This document shows, piece after piece, positions 9,761-20,114 of a stretch of DNA of 64,000 nt. The position numbers were made by a program, and so were the translations under genes. The notes under the pieces are model-generated. The model worked only from the letters and a program-made list of their open reading frames with translations, searched no databases and was not told the DNA's origin. Positions within the stretch are counted from its first letter, which is position 1. Each line of letters begins with the position of its first letter. The stretch comes from Chryseobacterium sp. CH25 (lineage in GTDB: Bacteria; Bacteroidota; Bacteroidia; Flavobacteriales; Weeksellaceae), in the NCBI RefSeq assembly GCF_004119455.1, contig NZ_NRQT01000001.1:62001-126000 (forward strand). Direction: 5' to 3'.

Positions 9761-10315
9761 TTATACTTTCATAATTTCAGCTTCTTTTGTCTTAAGATGC
9801 TCGTCACAAAGCTTCACATACTTATCTGTGTACGTCTGGATTTCTTCTTCCACACCTTTCACAACATCTTCAGAAACTCCTTCCAGTCTTTTAAGTTCTT
9901 TCAAACCGTCCTGTCTTGCGTTTCTTACAACGATTTTTGTCTGTTCAGTTTCGCTCTTAGCCTGTTTTGCAAGTTCTTTTCTTCTTTCCTCCGTTAAAGG
10001 GGGTACATTAAGGATGATATTTTCCCCGTTGTTAGAAGGTGCAAATCCTAAATTAGAATTAATAATTGCTTTTTCAATAGCATTAATTGCTGTTCTGTCC
10101 CAAGGTTGAATAGAGATAGTCATTGCATCCGGAACAGAAACATTGGCAACCTGGTTAATAGGAGTCATTGCTCCATAATATTCAACCATTACATCCTGAA
10201 CCATTGATGTAGAAGCACGTCCTGCTCTGATTCTTTGAAATGCATGGTCAAGGTGTTTTACCGCTGCGTCCATGTCCTGTTTTACAGATTCTAATATTAG
10301 ATCTAATTCTTCCAT
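9761..10315 (-). CDS. frr: ribosome recycling factor
   Basis: RRF splits post-termination ribosomes together with EF-G. The protein is 184 residues from the ATG at 10315, the standard length. A longer frame begins at 10372, but its extra 19 residues have no counterpart in the family. Typical motifs are seen: HAFQRIRAGRAS near residue 25, PLTEERRKEL near 115 and ARQDGLKELKRLEG near 140. It lies downstream of pyrH on the same strand, the conserved bacterial pyrH-frr order, across a 134-base spacer rich in degenerate ATAAATGATGA-like repeats. Confidence 0.95.
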   Translation of the reverse strand: MEELDLILESVKQDMDAAVKHLDHAFQRIRAGRASTSMVQDVMVEYYGAMTPINQVANVSVPDAMTISIQPWDRTAINAIEKAIINSNLGFAPSNNGENIILNVPPLTEERRKELAKQAKSETEQTKIVVRNARQDGLKELKRLEGVSEDVVKGVEEEIQTYTDKYVKLCDEHLKTKEAEIMKV

Positions 10316-10449
10316 TATTATAGTATAGTTTGATAAATTGCACATTAGTGATAAATGATGATTGATAAACAATAAATGATGAGTAATTAATAATAGGCAA
10401 TGAGTAATCCTAAACCGCTCATAACTACTATCTGTTACTTATCATCTGA

Positions 10450-11160
<711 letters not shown>

Positions 11161-11277
11161 TTATTTTTAATAAGCTTTTTACTAGAGTGGGTTTCCCCAA
11201 ATTTGATTTTGCAAATATAATCATTAAAAATATTGGTAAAAGAAAAATATTTAATTAGAAATAATGTAAGAAATATT

Positions 11278-11306
11278 TTGAAAAGTACGAAAAAGGATTA
11301 TTTTTG
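11278..11306 (+). promoter_or_regulatory. porQ promoter (TTG-N18-TATTTTTG)
   Basis: TTG at 11278-11280, an 18-base spacer and TATTTTTG at 11299-11306 match the Bacteroidota sigma-ABfr consensus TTG-N17-23-TAnnTTTG fully. The start codon is 19 bases downstream. This is the best two-part promoter I find in the window. Confidence 0.6.
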
Positions 11307-11324
11307 CATTAATTATAAATTGAG

Positions 11325-12317
11325 TTGAAGAAAATTATCATTTTTTCATTATTTCTATCAGGAATTGTTTCTTATGCGCAAACAGGAACAAATGTGTATC
11401 CGTTCTTAAATGTACCTGTATCTGCAAGACAGGCAGCCTTGGGTGGAGATGCAATTTCGATAAGAGATTATGATGTTTCCTTTGCTATTGCAAACCCGGC
11501 CCTGTTAAATAAAGATTCAGACAAGCAGCTTTCTGTAAATGCTACAGCCTACCTTGCCGACTCCAAATACGGAACCATTGCTTATGCCAAAGACTTTGAA
11601 AATGGCCATATGGCTACCATCAATGCAAGGTATATGAGCTATGGAAGTATCCCTAGAACCGACGAAAGTGGTTTTCAGGATGGAGAATATAAGGCTTCAG
11701 ATGTAGCTATCGGTGCCGGATATGCTTACCAGTTTGAAGAAGACTGGACGATTGGTGGAGGATTAAATTTCATTACCTCAAAAATAGACAACTATACTTC
11801 TTCTGCAATTTCAGGAACTGCCGGAATTACATATCATAATAAAAAGAACAAAGAAGTTCTTTCCCTTGTATTGAGGAACTTCGGTTTTCAGCTGAAATCA
11901 TTCAACGGAACCCGTGAAAACCTTCCATTCAGAGTAGATCTGGGATACACAAAGATATTAAAGAACTTCCCTCTTGCTATTACCATTACGGCACACGACC
12001 TTCAGCAATTTAATATTTCATCTGAATACAATAAAGATGGTCAGAAAGTGAATGCGGGCAGGAAAATTGCAGACCACTTCTCTTTAGGAGCAGAATTATT
12101 TCCTGAAAAAAACTTTAATATCAGATTGGGATATAATGTAAAAAGAGGAAATGAACTTGCTGTGGCAGATCAGAGAAACTTTTCAGGACTTTCCGGCGGA
12201 TTCGGAATTAAAGTGTCAAGATTCCGTATAGATTATGCTCACATAAGATACCACAACTCATCGAACGTCAATCAGATAGGAGTTTCCATGGATCTTTCCA
12301 GCCACAGAGGAGAATAA
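11325..12317 (+). CDS. porQ: type IX secretion system protein PorQ
   Basis: PorQ is an outer-membrane barrel of the Bacteroidota type IX secretion system, linked to the surface attachment complex PorU/PorV/PorZ. The 330-residue product has a signal peptide ending SYAQ, then TNVYPFLNVPVSARQAALGG, the start characteristic of PorQ/PorV barrels. Alternating beta-strand sequence follows. The reading frame must start with TTG at 11325: a stop lies two codons upstream and no ATG precedes the signal peptide. The order porQ-cmk is conserved in this phylum. The two genes are 73 bases apart. Confidence 0.85.
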   Translation: MKKIIIFSLFLSGIVSYAQTGTNVYPFLNVPVSARQAALGGDAISIRDYDVSFAIANPALLNKDSDKQLSVNATAYLADSKYGTIAYAKDFENGHMATINARYMSYGSIPRTDESGFQDGEYKASDVAIGAGYAYQFEEDWTIGGGLNFITSKIDNYTSSAISGTAGITYHNKKNKEVLSLVLRNFGFQLKSFNGTRENLPFRVDLGYTKILKNFPLAITITAHDLQQFNISSEYNKDGQKVNAGRKIADHFSLGAELFPEKNFNIRLGYNVKRGNELAVADQRNFSGLSGGFGIKVSRFRIDYAHIRYHNSSNVNQIGVSMDLSSHRGE

Positions 12318-12390
12318 GAAAAATCTTAAATCCATCTTAAAATTTCTTATTATTTCTTGATTTTCTAAAAAAAATCTTGAAATTTGCAGT

Positions 12391-13064
12391 ATGAAAAAAC
12401 CTGTAATAGCTATCGATGGGTACTCGTCTACCGGAAAAAGTTCTATCTCCAAAATCATTGCTGATAAGCTAGGACTTATTCATATGGATACAGGAGCGCT
12501 TTACAGAGGAGTTACCTGGTTTGCTTTGCAAAACTGCCTGGATAAAGAAGGAAAAATTGATCTGAACACTTTATTTTCATCTTTAGATCAGATCCATCTT
12601 GAATTTAAAAACAACGACGGAACACTTGTCCTTTATCTTAACAATACAGATATCTCTAAGGAAATCCGTACCAATGAAGTTTCAGACAATGTAAGTCTGG
12701 TAGCCAAGCAAAAAGAAGTGAGAGATTATTATTGCAGTCTCAGCGTTCTATAGCAGAAAAAGGCGGTGTTATTATGGATGGACGTGACATAGGGACAGTA
12801 GTTCTGCCAAATGCGGACTATAAATTCTTTCTTACTGCCAGTATTGATGAAAGAACCAACAGAAGATTTCTTGAATTAAAGGGTCTTGGAATTGAAGCCG
12901 ATAAAGAGCAGGTAAAGCAAAACCTTATTGAAAGAGACAAAATCGACAGTGAGCGCGAAATAGCCCCATTGAAGCAGGCAGACGACGCTACAGTAATTGA
13001 TAATTCAGACCTTACTAAAGAAGAAACCATAGAACTGATTCTTTCTTACATCGAAAAGATTTAA
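12391..13064 (+). pseudogene. cmk: (d)CMP kinase, frameshifted
   Basis: Cmk phosphorylates CMP and dCMP. The start MKKPVIAIDGYSSTGKSS contains the P-loop (GYSSTGKS), and HMDTGALYRG is the substrate-binding motif. The first frame stops after 120 codons. Adding one T near 12729-12730 changes RDYYCSLSV to RDYLLQSQRSIAEKG and continues through VIMDGRDIGTVVLPNADYKFFLTAS to the stop at 13064. This gives 224 residues, normal for the family. All conserved motifs are present across the break, so a single missing base is the simplest reading. The enzyme is important for DNA precursor supply. Confidence 0.85.
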
Positions 13065-13159
13065 CAATTTTTAATAGGCATACAGCCTCCTTTGGTATAC
13101 AAATTGTAAGTTTTACTAGTGTAAAAACTAATCTATTATTAACTATTAAAAAACTTAAA

Positions 13160-13510
13160 ATGTCTAAAAACGGAAAAAATACAGCAGGTATATTAGCGGG
13201 ACTTCTTGCAGGTGCTGCAGCAGGTGTAATCTTAGGAATGTTATATGCACCGGAAGAAGGAAAAGAAACAAGAAAAAAAATCAGAAATAAAGCAAATGAT
13301 CTTAAAGATCAAGCTAAAGACAAATACGGTGAGGTTTCTGAAAAAGTAAAAGACCAGTATGGAAATATTTCTTCTACTTTCAAAGAAACAGCTAATAACG
13401 TAGCACATACTATGAAAGACGGATATGATAAATACAAAGATCAGATTGTTTCTAAAACAGCAGATGTAGTAAAAGATGTAGAAGCAGAACTTAATGATCT
13501 TAAATCATAA
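13160..13510 (+). CDS. YtxH domain protein
   Basis: The 116-residue product has one N-terminal membrane helix rich in Gly and Ala (GILAGLLAGAAAGVILGMLYAPEEG), then the strongly conserved P-E-x-G-K-E-T-R-K box. A long charged helix of Lys/Asp/Glu heptads follows, ending in ELNDLKS. This is the YtxH/gas-vesicle-protein-like family found as small stress-induced membrane proteins. It leads a three-gene group with the holin-like and 13.9-kb proteins, although a terminator between them may reduce read-through. Function at the molecular level is unknown. Confidence 0.8.
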   Translation: MSKNGKNTAGILAGLLAGAAAGVILGMLYAPEEGKETRKKIRNKANDLKDQAKDKYGEVSEKVKDQYGNISSTFKETANNVAHTMKDGYDKYKDQIVSKTADVVKDVEAELNDLKS

Positions 13511-13540
13511 GTAATTTATCTTTTTTAAGTAAATTACAGA

Positions 13541-13571
13541 AAGGAACTTTTGTGCGAAAGTTCCTTTTTTT
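13541..13571 (+). terminator. terminator after ytxH
   Basis: AAGGAACTTT / AAAGTTCCTTTTTTT hairpin with loop TGTGCG. A second 8-bp inverted repeat (GTAATTTA / TAAATTAC, 13511-13537) lies just upstream. Confidence 0.8.
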
Positions 13572-13589
13572 GTAACTTTAAAAAAAACA

Positions 13590-13909
13590 ATGATAGAAAC
13601 TATTAAAGAATACGCCTCTAAGAGAATAGACCTTCTGAAAATAGAAGCTACAGAAAAGTCTTCCCTTTCTGCCGGGCTCATTACCTACTTTGTAGTACTG
13701 CTTGTTGCTTTTGCTTTTTTATTATCCTTTTCAACTTTGGAATTGCTTTTCTTATTGGTAAAGCATTGGATAATTACTCGTACGGGTTCTTAATTGTAGC
13801 GGCATTTTATGCGCTGGTAATGGCTTTTGTCATTGCATTCAAAAACAAGATTGTGAATAATGTTGCCGATCAGGTTATTAAATTTTTAAATCATTCAAGC
13901 CATGAGTAG
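13590..13909 (+). pseudogene. phage-holin-III-like (DUF1469) membrane protein, frameshifted
   Basis: The start MIETIKEYASKRIDLLKIEATEK is the amphipathic opening typical of the DUF1469/holin III family that accompanies YtxH proteins. The first hydrophobic helix (LITYFVVLLVAFAFLLSF) is followed by a frame break. One more T in TTTT at 13728-13731 restores NFGIAFLIGKALDNYSYGF and a second helix (FLIVAAFYALVMAFVIAF), with the stop at 13907-13909. The repaired length is 106 residues. Its stop overlaps the next gene's ATG by eight bases, so translation is probably coupled. The role is thought to be in envelope stress, not phage lysis. Confidence 0.7.
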
Positions 13910-14393
13910 AAAATACGAAAGCATAGAAGAGCTAAGAAGAAAGAAAAAACTGCTCCAGGGTGAAATTAATGATCTTGAAAACCTTCTTACTTTTAAGAAC
14001 ACAAAAGAAAGCCTTAGTGCGTTTACCAACGGATTAAGCGACCAGTACCTCCAGGAAAAAGTAGATGAAGACGGTGATGAAAAAGTGGTTCTTAGAAAGG
14101 ATGTCATTGCCAAACAGCTTACTTCAGAGGTTAAAGATCTTCTGATCAGTAAAAATACAGCTGTAGGACTTGCCAGCACGGCTTTCAAAGGAAATATTGC
14201 AGACAGTATTATTAAACTTGGTGTAACCGCTATCGTTGGTAATTATGCCAAAAAGAATATGAAAAGTTCTAACTGGAAGAATAAACTGGTAGGAGCTGCA
14301 TTGATTTACCTCGCTCCTATTGCCCTTAAATATGTAAGAAAAAAATTGGAAGTATACCAAAAAATAAAAGCGTTTCCAGTATGGAACAGCTGA
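13902..14393 (+). CDS. conserved protein of unknown function, third gene of the YtxH cluster
   Basis: The 163-residue product begins with a charged coiled-coil segment (SIEELRRKKKLLQGEINDLENLL). It has a Gly/Ala-rich hydrophobic stretch near the C-terminus (KLVGAALIYLAPIALKYV) that may be membrane-associated. No family is recognised. The tail may also carry a one-base loss: adding an A to the six-A run at 14359-14364 changes the end from YQKIKAFPVWNS to YQKNKSVSSMEQLI with a stop at 14396-14398, which looks more natural, but this is not proven. Its start overlaps the holin stop, and a strong terminator follows. Confidence 0.6.
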   Translation: MSRKYESIEELRRKKKLLQGEINDLENLLTFKNTKESLSAFTNGLSDQYLQEKVDEDGDEKVVLRKDVIAKQLTSEVKDLLISKNTAVGLASTAFKGNIADSIIKLGVTAIVGNYAKKNMKSSNWKNKLVGAALIYLAPIALKYVRKKLEVYQKIKAFPVWNS

Positions 14394-14402
14394 TTTAAGA
14401 AG

Positions 14403-14447
14403 TTATGGCTTAGAAAATATAAATTATTCTCTAAGCCATAATTTTTT
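14403..14447. terminator. bidirectional terminator between convergent genes
   Basis: An 11-bp perfect stem TTATGGCTTAG / CTAAGCCATAA with T-runs on the plus-strand side. It separates the YtxH cluster from the convergent RNA methyltransferase. Confidence 0.8.
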
Positions 14448-15170
14448 ATTTAGAAAATAACTGTCCTAAAATAATCCCCGCTGCCATTGATACATTCAGG
14501 CTTTCTGTAGACTGGGATTTTCCAAACCTTGGAATAGTAATACATTTCTGCAGTAATTTTTCTGTCTCCGGTCTCATTCCGTTTCCTTCATTTCCAAGAA
14601 TCAGATTGATTTTTTCAGGTTTGTCAAAGGTATAGAGGTTTTCTCCGGCCATATCTGTTCCGATATTTACATTTTCTGTTTTGGAAAGATATTCAACAAG
14701 GTCTGTATACACAACATTTACCCTGGTAAACGATCCCATTGTTGCCTGAATTACCTTTGGATTATAGACATCCACAGTATCTTCACTGCAAATAATCTGT
14801 TCTATCCCAAACCAGTCTGCTAACCGGATAATTGTTCCTAAATTCCCCGGATCCTGAATTCCATCCAGAACCAACTGTATTTTCTTATCGGCCCACGGTT
14901 CTTCTTCTGCCAGATAGCACACGGCAACAGAATCTTTCGGGGTTTTAAGAAAGCTGATTTTTTTAACTCATTTTCAGAGATATGAGTAATAGGGATATCA
15001 GTACGGTCCAATTTTTGCGGATCGGTTGATAATATTTCTTTAACTTTAAAGTTAGAATTGAAAAGTTCACAAATGATTTTATTACCTTCAACCAAAAACA
15101 AATTGTATTTTTGTCTGAACTTCTTTTTATCTAAAGATTGTAAAACTTTTATTGTATGAGCTGTAAGCAT
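14446..15170 (-). pseudogene. SpoU/TrmH-family RNA 2'-O-methyltransferase, frameshifted
   Basis: SPOUT methyltransferases methylate ribose in tRNA or rRNA. The N-terminal part has the substrate-binding domain (KFRQKYNLFLVEGNKI). The C-terminal part has the three knot motifs: DGIQDPGNLGTIIR, INLILGNEGNGM and IPRFGKSQSTESLNVSMAAGI. The frames join if one A is added to the seven-base run at 14958-14964, restoring ELKKISFLKTPKDSVAVCYLAEEE. The repaired length is 241 residues from the ATG at 15170. A six-codon longer start at 15188 is possible but not typical. Its start overlaps the divergent tamL start by 15 bases. Confidence 0.82.
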
Positions 15171-17764
15171 TATAAGAATTCTCCTCAAAAATATTATAAA
15201 ATTATCTCATTTGCAACATTTGTTGGTCTCCTTTATGCTTGTAGTACCACAAAAAAAGTTCCAGATGGTGATTATCTGCTTACTAAGAACAATTTTGAAT
15301 TCGAGGATAAGAAAGAATTTTTTGATGAAGAGCTGAAAGATTATGTTCAGCAGAAGCCTAATAAGAAGCAAATTCTTTTTATGCCCTTAGGTCTTATGTT
15401 TTATAACATGGCCAACCCTAAATACGACACAATCCTTAATGAATACATGACGTATCCCCGTGAAATGAGAGATCAGAAGCTGAGAGACTCTTTATTTATT
15501 AAGTACAATATGAAAAACAGTGTCGGAAAAAATCTTTTCTTCGACCGTTTATTACATACCTGGGGTTCGCCACCTGTTATTCTGGATCAAACCAGAAGTG
15601 AAAAAGGTGCTGAATCGATCAAAAAAAGGTTAACCTACAGAGGTTTTTGGGATGCAGAAGTAAAATACAGACATGATTTTGACTCTGCTTCTAAAAAAGC
15701 AGCCGTAAACTATTTTATCAAACATAATGATCCTACCTATATTAAAGATTACTTTTTTAATATTCCGGATCAGGGCATTAAACAGGTTTATAATACCCAT
15801 CTGAATAAAACATTGGTAAGATCCGGCAAGATACTGGATCAAACTGTTCTCGAAAAAGAAGTAACAAGAATTACAGACCTCATGAGAGAGTCTGGGTATT
15901 ATAAATTCAACAATAACAATGAGGAAGTTTACTTTGTTGCTGATTCTTTGAAAAGCAAAAAACAGGTTCCTCTTACACTGGAAATTCATAAAGATTCTCT
16001 GGACAGACCTTATAAGAAAGCTACTTTTGGAAATATTGATGTTGCCATTGTAGATGAAGCCAGTGACTATCCTAAGAATACAGTTAAAGATAGCTTAAGA
16101 AGAATTAGGTTCCATAAAATGAATGATAAATATAAAACATCATCACTATGGAGAACCATTATTGTAGACAGCAAACAGACTTACGACCAACAGAAACTGG
16201 ATGTTACTAAGAGAAACCTTCTTACGATGAACAATTTCAGCATTGTAAAAGCAAGGGATTCACTAAGACAAGGGGGATTTACAGCTCCTAATGACAGTAT
16301 TGTAGATGTTTTATACATTCTGAAACCGCTTCCTAAATATGAGCTTAAAGTAGGAACAGACCTTAACTATTCTCAGATTCTGAATCTTGGGGTCTCCCCT
16401 TCTATAGACCTTACTACCAGAAACCTGTTCAGAGGGGCAGAAAACCTTTCTACAAGTCTTTCCGGTACATTTGGATCTATTGCAAGTACAGAAAATACGG
16501 ATAAAAGAGTATTGGCATATGAAATCTCGGCTCAGGCATCCCTGAACTTCCCGAGATTATTATTACCGTTCAACTATTATAAATTCATCCCTAAAAGGTA
16601 TACACCTACATCGTCTATTTTATTGGGAGCTTCTATACAGAATAATATCGGACTGGGAAGGGTTAACTTTAATACAGGATTAAATTACCAAGCAACGGTA
16701 AATGATTTAGTATATCATAAGCTTACCTTATTTAATACACAGATCAGTTTAACAAAAAATAAAAATGCTTATTATGATTATTTCGTTAATGATGAAGAAG
16801 TAAGAAAAAAAATATTTGCTGATTATTCTGCTCATTATCCAGGAGAACTTAGTCTTGATGATAAAATAAAATCCGGAATACTTACCCTGGACAGTGCATC
16901 CGAACTAATTATTAATGATCCTGCCTATCGTGCTTCACTTAATGAGGAAGGTTTGGATCGATTAACAACATTCAGAGGAAGTCTTATTAATAAAGAAAGA
17001 CAGACTGAGGATGTCTTTATTTCTTCTATGATCTACAATTTTGTTTATAATGAAATTGGAAAAAAGATTACCCTAATGCCTTTTATTTTAATGGTAAAGT
17101 GGAACTTGCCGGTAATATCCTAAGTTTATTCAATAAGAAAAGTAATGATGGTGGAGTTGTTACAGCCCCTCAAAAAACAATCTTTGGTATTCCTTATGCT
17201 CAGTTTGTAAAGTTTGACATTGATACAAGAAAGTATTTCAAGTTTAATGGTAACCAGACTTTAGTGCTCCGTCAGTTTATTGGAGTGGGTATTCCGTACG
17301 GAAACTCCAAAGATATGCCAATCATCAAATCTTATTTCAATGGAGGTTCCAATGATATCAGAGCTTGGGTCGCATTCGGTGGATTAGGTCCTGCAGCTTC
17401 TCAGGTGGATGAAAGAATACGTGCCTACATGACGAATGATGTAAAACTGACCACCAATATTGAGTACAGAATTCCATTTAACAATATGTATGAAGGAGCT
17501 TTATTTACAGATATTGGAAATACATGGAGCCTTCGTAATCATAATGATGCTCATCAGGATCAGTTCAGATTCAATAAATTCTTAGGACAGATGGGAATTG
17601 GTAGTGGATTCGGTTTAAGAATAAATGTGGCTTATATCACCTTAAGATTAGACTTCGCTTACAAGATCTTTGATCCGAATAAGCCGGAAGGTGACCGATG
17701 GAGATTTAAAACATTACAGCCTTTCAAGCCAACGATTAACTTTGCCTTCGGATATCCTTTCTAA
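15156..17764 (+). pseudogene. tamL: TamL-type BamA/TamA-family outer-membrane lipoprotein, frameshifted
   Basis: TamL is the Bacteroidota lipoprotein variant of the Omp85 protein TamA and helps insert proteins into the outer membrane. The lipobox LLYAC lies near residue 29, followed by POTRA-type sequence and a 16-strand barrel in the last third (ending PTINFAFGYPF with the terminal Phe). The first frame stops at 17123. One more A in 17060-17065 changes KKITLMPF to KKDYPNAFYFNGKVELAGN and joins the 221-residue barrel end. The repaired protein has 869 residues. Convergent overlap of four bases with the SanA-like gene marks the end. Confidence 0.82.
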
Positions 17765-18378
17765 TCCGGAGATACTCCCAAAATAAAATACACTACAGCA
17801 ATAACACGGGCGAGGATTTCCCTCGTCTGGTTTCTGTAGAAACTTTCAGGCTTAGTTACATCCTGCGCATCAAACCCCAGTGCATTCATATCGTTATTTC
17901 TTGCAAAAAATAAAGCACGAAGGTTATGATATCCCTGAGAAACGATAATGACGTTTTTCTTTTTATAGACGTCTTTACAACGAAGAATACTTTTATAAGT
18001 ATTAAATCCTTTTGGATCTTCAACAATAATATCTCCGGGAACTCCTTCCTGATTAACCAGATAATTTTTCATGGCAGCAGGTTCATTGTACCCCTTACTC
18101 TTTTCTCCGCTTACAATAATTTTCTTGATTTTTCCATGATGGTAAAGAAGAGCAGCGGCATCCATTCTCTTGGTAAAATAAGGATTGGAAAGTCCCGATC
18201 TCATCTTAGGAGAAGTTCCGAGGACAAGAGCAATTTCTCTTGGCGGAATTTTTGAAATTTTGGTATAGGTACGCCCGTTTGTAAGTCCAAAAACCCACAC
18301 ATTGCAGAAACATATCATTAAAATTCCCAATTCTAATGATACAAATCCGAGGTTAAATATGTTCCTAATAATTCTCAA
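17761..18378 (-). CDS. SanA/YdcF-like DUF218 membrane protein
   Basis: The 205-residue product has one N-terminal membrane helix and a DUF218 domain (ALVLGTSPKMRSGLSNPYFTKR, IIVSGEKSKGYNEPAAMK, IIVSQGYHNLRALFFAR). This matches the E. coli SanA type, linked to vancomycin exclusion and envelope barrier function. The start appears to be TTG at 18376-18378, which overlaps the stop TGA of the upstream reductase gene as TTGA and so suggests translational coupling. The next in-frame ATG is inside the membrane helix. The exact biochemical role of the family is unsettled. Confidence 0.78.
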   Translation of the reverse strand: MRIIRNIFNLGFVSLELGILMICFCNVWVFGLTNGRTYTKISKIPPREIALVLGTSPKMRSGLSNPYFTKRMDAAALLYHHGKIKKIIVSGEKSKGYNEPAAMKNYLVNQEGVPGDIIVEDPKGFNTYKSILRCKDVYKKKNVIIVSQGYHNLRALFFARNNDMNALGFDAQDVTKPESFYRNQTREILARVIAVVYFILGVSPD

Positions 18379-19499
18379 CTAAGATCAAAGTTAAGCTTTA
18401 TTTTTTTACTTTTCACTATTGACATGCAAGCTAATATATGCCCCTGTAATTCCTCTTTTTCGGTAAGGTATTCATTTTCCAGTAGTTCCACCTCTCCTTC
18501 TTCTAAAGAACATTCGCAACTTCCGCAGATTCCGGATTTACATGAATAAGGAACCGGAAACTTCTGAAGCAGTAATTGCTGTAGTATTCTATCCTTATTA
18601 TCAGGAAGTTGGGTAGTATATTTTTTTCCAAGCATGGTAAATTCCACTTCAATATTTTCAATCAGTGGAAATTCTTTTTCTACAGGATAAATATCATCAT
18701 TATATTCTTCAAAAAGTTCAAAGTGAATATTTCTCTTTGGAATTCCATGGTGATAGCAGGCATTGGCAAGAGTCTTAATCATCTCTCCTTTTCCACAGAT
18801 CAGCACTTCATCCACAGCATCCCAGATCGTAGATTCTTCATCGGTATCATCCAAATGCAGGATCTGGTTGATAATTAAATTTAATTTTTTTTCATCCAGC
18901 CGGCCATAGAAAAACTGATCGGCCGTTTTTTCCTGCGAAAAGAAATAAAAAATCTGAAGCCTGTCCCCACAGGTTCTCGCAAGATGATCCAGCTGATCTC
19001 TAAAAATAAGATCTTCCGAACTTTTATTTCCGAAAAACAGAAACAGTCTGGTTCTGGGTTCATTGTGAAGAATGTTTTTAAAATGGCTTAATATAGGTGT
19101 AATTCCAATACCGGCAGCAAAAGCAACAATAGTTCTGAATTCACTCGGTTTAGATACTATGGTAAATCTTCCGGCTGGCTCACTTACCATTAATTCATCA
19201 CCCTCACTGTAGTTTTGAAATAGCTGAGAAGTAGCTCCATCAGGAGAATTAACCTTTATTCCCAGACATATTTTTCCCTCATAAGGAGCGGAAGTCATCG
19301 AATAATCATTAATAACTTCTTCTCCATGTGATAGAAATTTTACACTCACGAACTGTCCGGCATCAAACTTAAAGTTTTCTTTCAAATTCTCCGGAATATC
19401 GAACTCCAGAGAAAAAGTATTTTTGGTCAGCTCTACCTTTTTCGCTATTTTTAACGGATGAAACTGTATCAGTTTCCCTTTATAGATTTGTTGTTCCAT
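18375..19499 (-). CDS. ferredoxin/flavin reductase, PaaE-like
   Basis: This 374-residue single-chain electron transfer protein has an FAD domain (DAGQFVSVKF, NDYSMTSAP), an NAD(P) domain (AFAAGIGITPIL, ICGKGEM) and a C-terminal plant-type 2Fe-2S ferredoxin. The cluster ligands are in SCKSGICGSCECS and ILACM. The order matches phenylacetyl-CoA epoxidase reductase PaaE and related oxygenase reductases. No oxygenase partner or other paa genes lie nearby, so the partner is unknown. The length is normal. It is divergent from the thioredoxin gene with 32 bases between starts and is coupled to the SanA-like gene. Confidence 0.82.
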   Translation of the reverse strand: MEQQIYKGKLIQFHPLKIAKKVELTKNTFSLEFDIPENLKENFKFDAGQFVSVKFLSHGEEVINDYSMTSAPYEGKICLGIKVNSPDGATSQLFQNYSEGDELMVSEPAGRFTIVSKPSEFRTIVAFAAGIGITPILSHFKNILHNEPRTRLFLFFGNKSSEDLIFRDQLDHLARTCGDRLQIFYFFSQEKTADQFFYGRLDEKKLNLIINQILHLDDTDEESTIWDAVDEVLICGKGEMIKTLANACYHHGIPKRNIHFELFEEYNDDIYPVEKEFPLIENIEVEFTMLGKKYTTQLPDNKDRILQQLLLQKFPVPYSCKSGICGSCECSLEEGEVELLENEYLTEKEELQGHILACMSIVKSKKIKLNFDLS

Positions 19500-19531
19500 A
19501 CTTCAATTCAAAAATAGATAAAAAATAATTT

Positions 19532-20094
19532 ATGAAGAAGATAATTTTATCCACCTTGATCCTGACTGCTCTTTACAGCTGTAAAAAGAAGCTTCAAAAA
19601 CTGAAGAAGGTACTGTTGCTACAGATTCAGCAGCTATAACTCAAAACACACCTGTTCAGACAGCTGCATATATTCCCAAAGAACTATCTCCTGAAAATGT
19701 AGGTCAGCATTTAGCTAAAAATAATGACACTTTATATGTTACCAATTTTTTTGCAACATGGTGTGGCCCTTGCATCAGAGAAATTCCAAGTTTTAAAAAC
19801 AAAATGCAGGAATTAAAGGATAAACCTGTAAAGTTCACTTTCGTAAACCTTGATGACAGAGCAGATTGGGATACTGCTGTGAAAGATTTTGTGGCAGAAC
19901 ACAACCTTGGGAGCAATGTTATTTTATTGGATGGACAAAAACTGGATCCAAGTTTCTTTTCCAAAAACTTTAAACAATGGGATGGCGGTTCCATTCCTTT
20001 TACGTTCATGAGAAAAGGAGATAAAACAGATGAATTTTTAGGAATGATGACTGAGGAAGCATTAAACTCTAAAATCGATGCTTTTCTAAAATAA
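19532..20094 (+). pseudogene. thioredoxin-fold (TlpA/ResA-like) lipoprotein, frameshifted
   Basis: The product is a periplasm-facing thiol-disulfide protein. A lipobox (LTALYSC) lies at residue 17 and the active site ATWCGPC follows about 70 residues later. It is followed by FTFVNLDDRADWD and the cis-Pro region GGSIPFTFM. The frame from the ATG stops after 36 codons. One more A in the run at 19583-19587 turns CKKKLQKLKK into CKKEASKTEEGTVATDSAAI and links to the thioredoxin domain. The repaired length is 187 residues. It sits 20 bases before the permease gene on the same strand. Confidence 0.8.
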
Positions 20095-20114
20095 AATATA
20101 CATCTTTCTGAATC

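Noticed and set aside
13590..13909. Prophage remnant based on the holin-like gene
   Set aside because: DUF1469/holin III proteins next to YtxH are ordinary chromosomal genes; no other phage gene is nearby.
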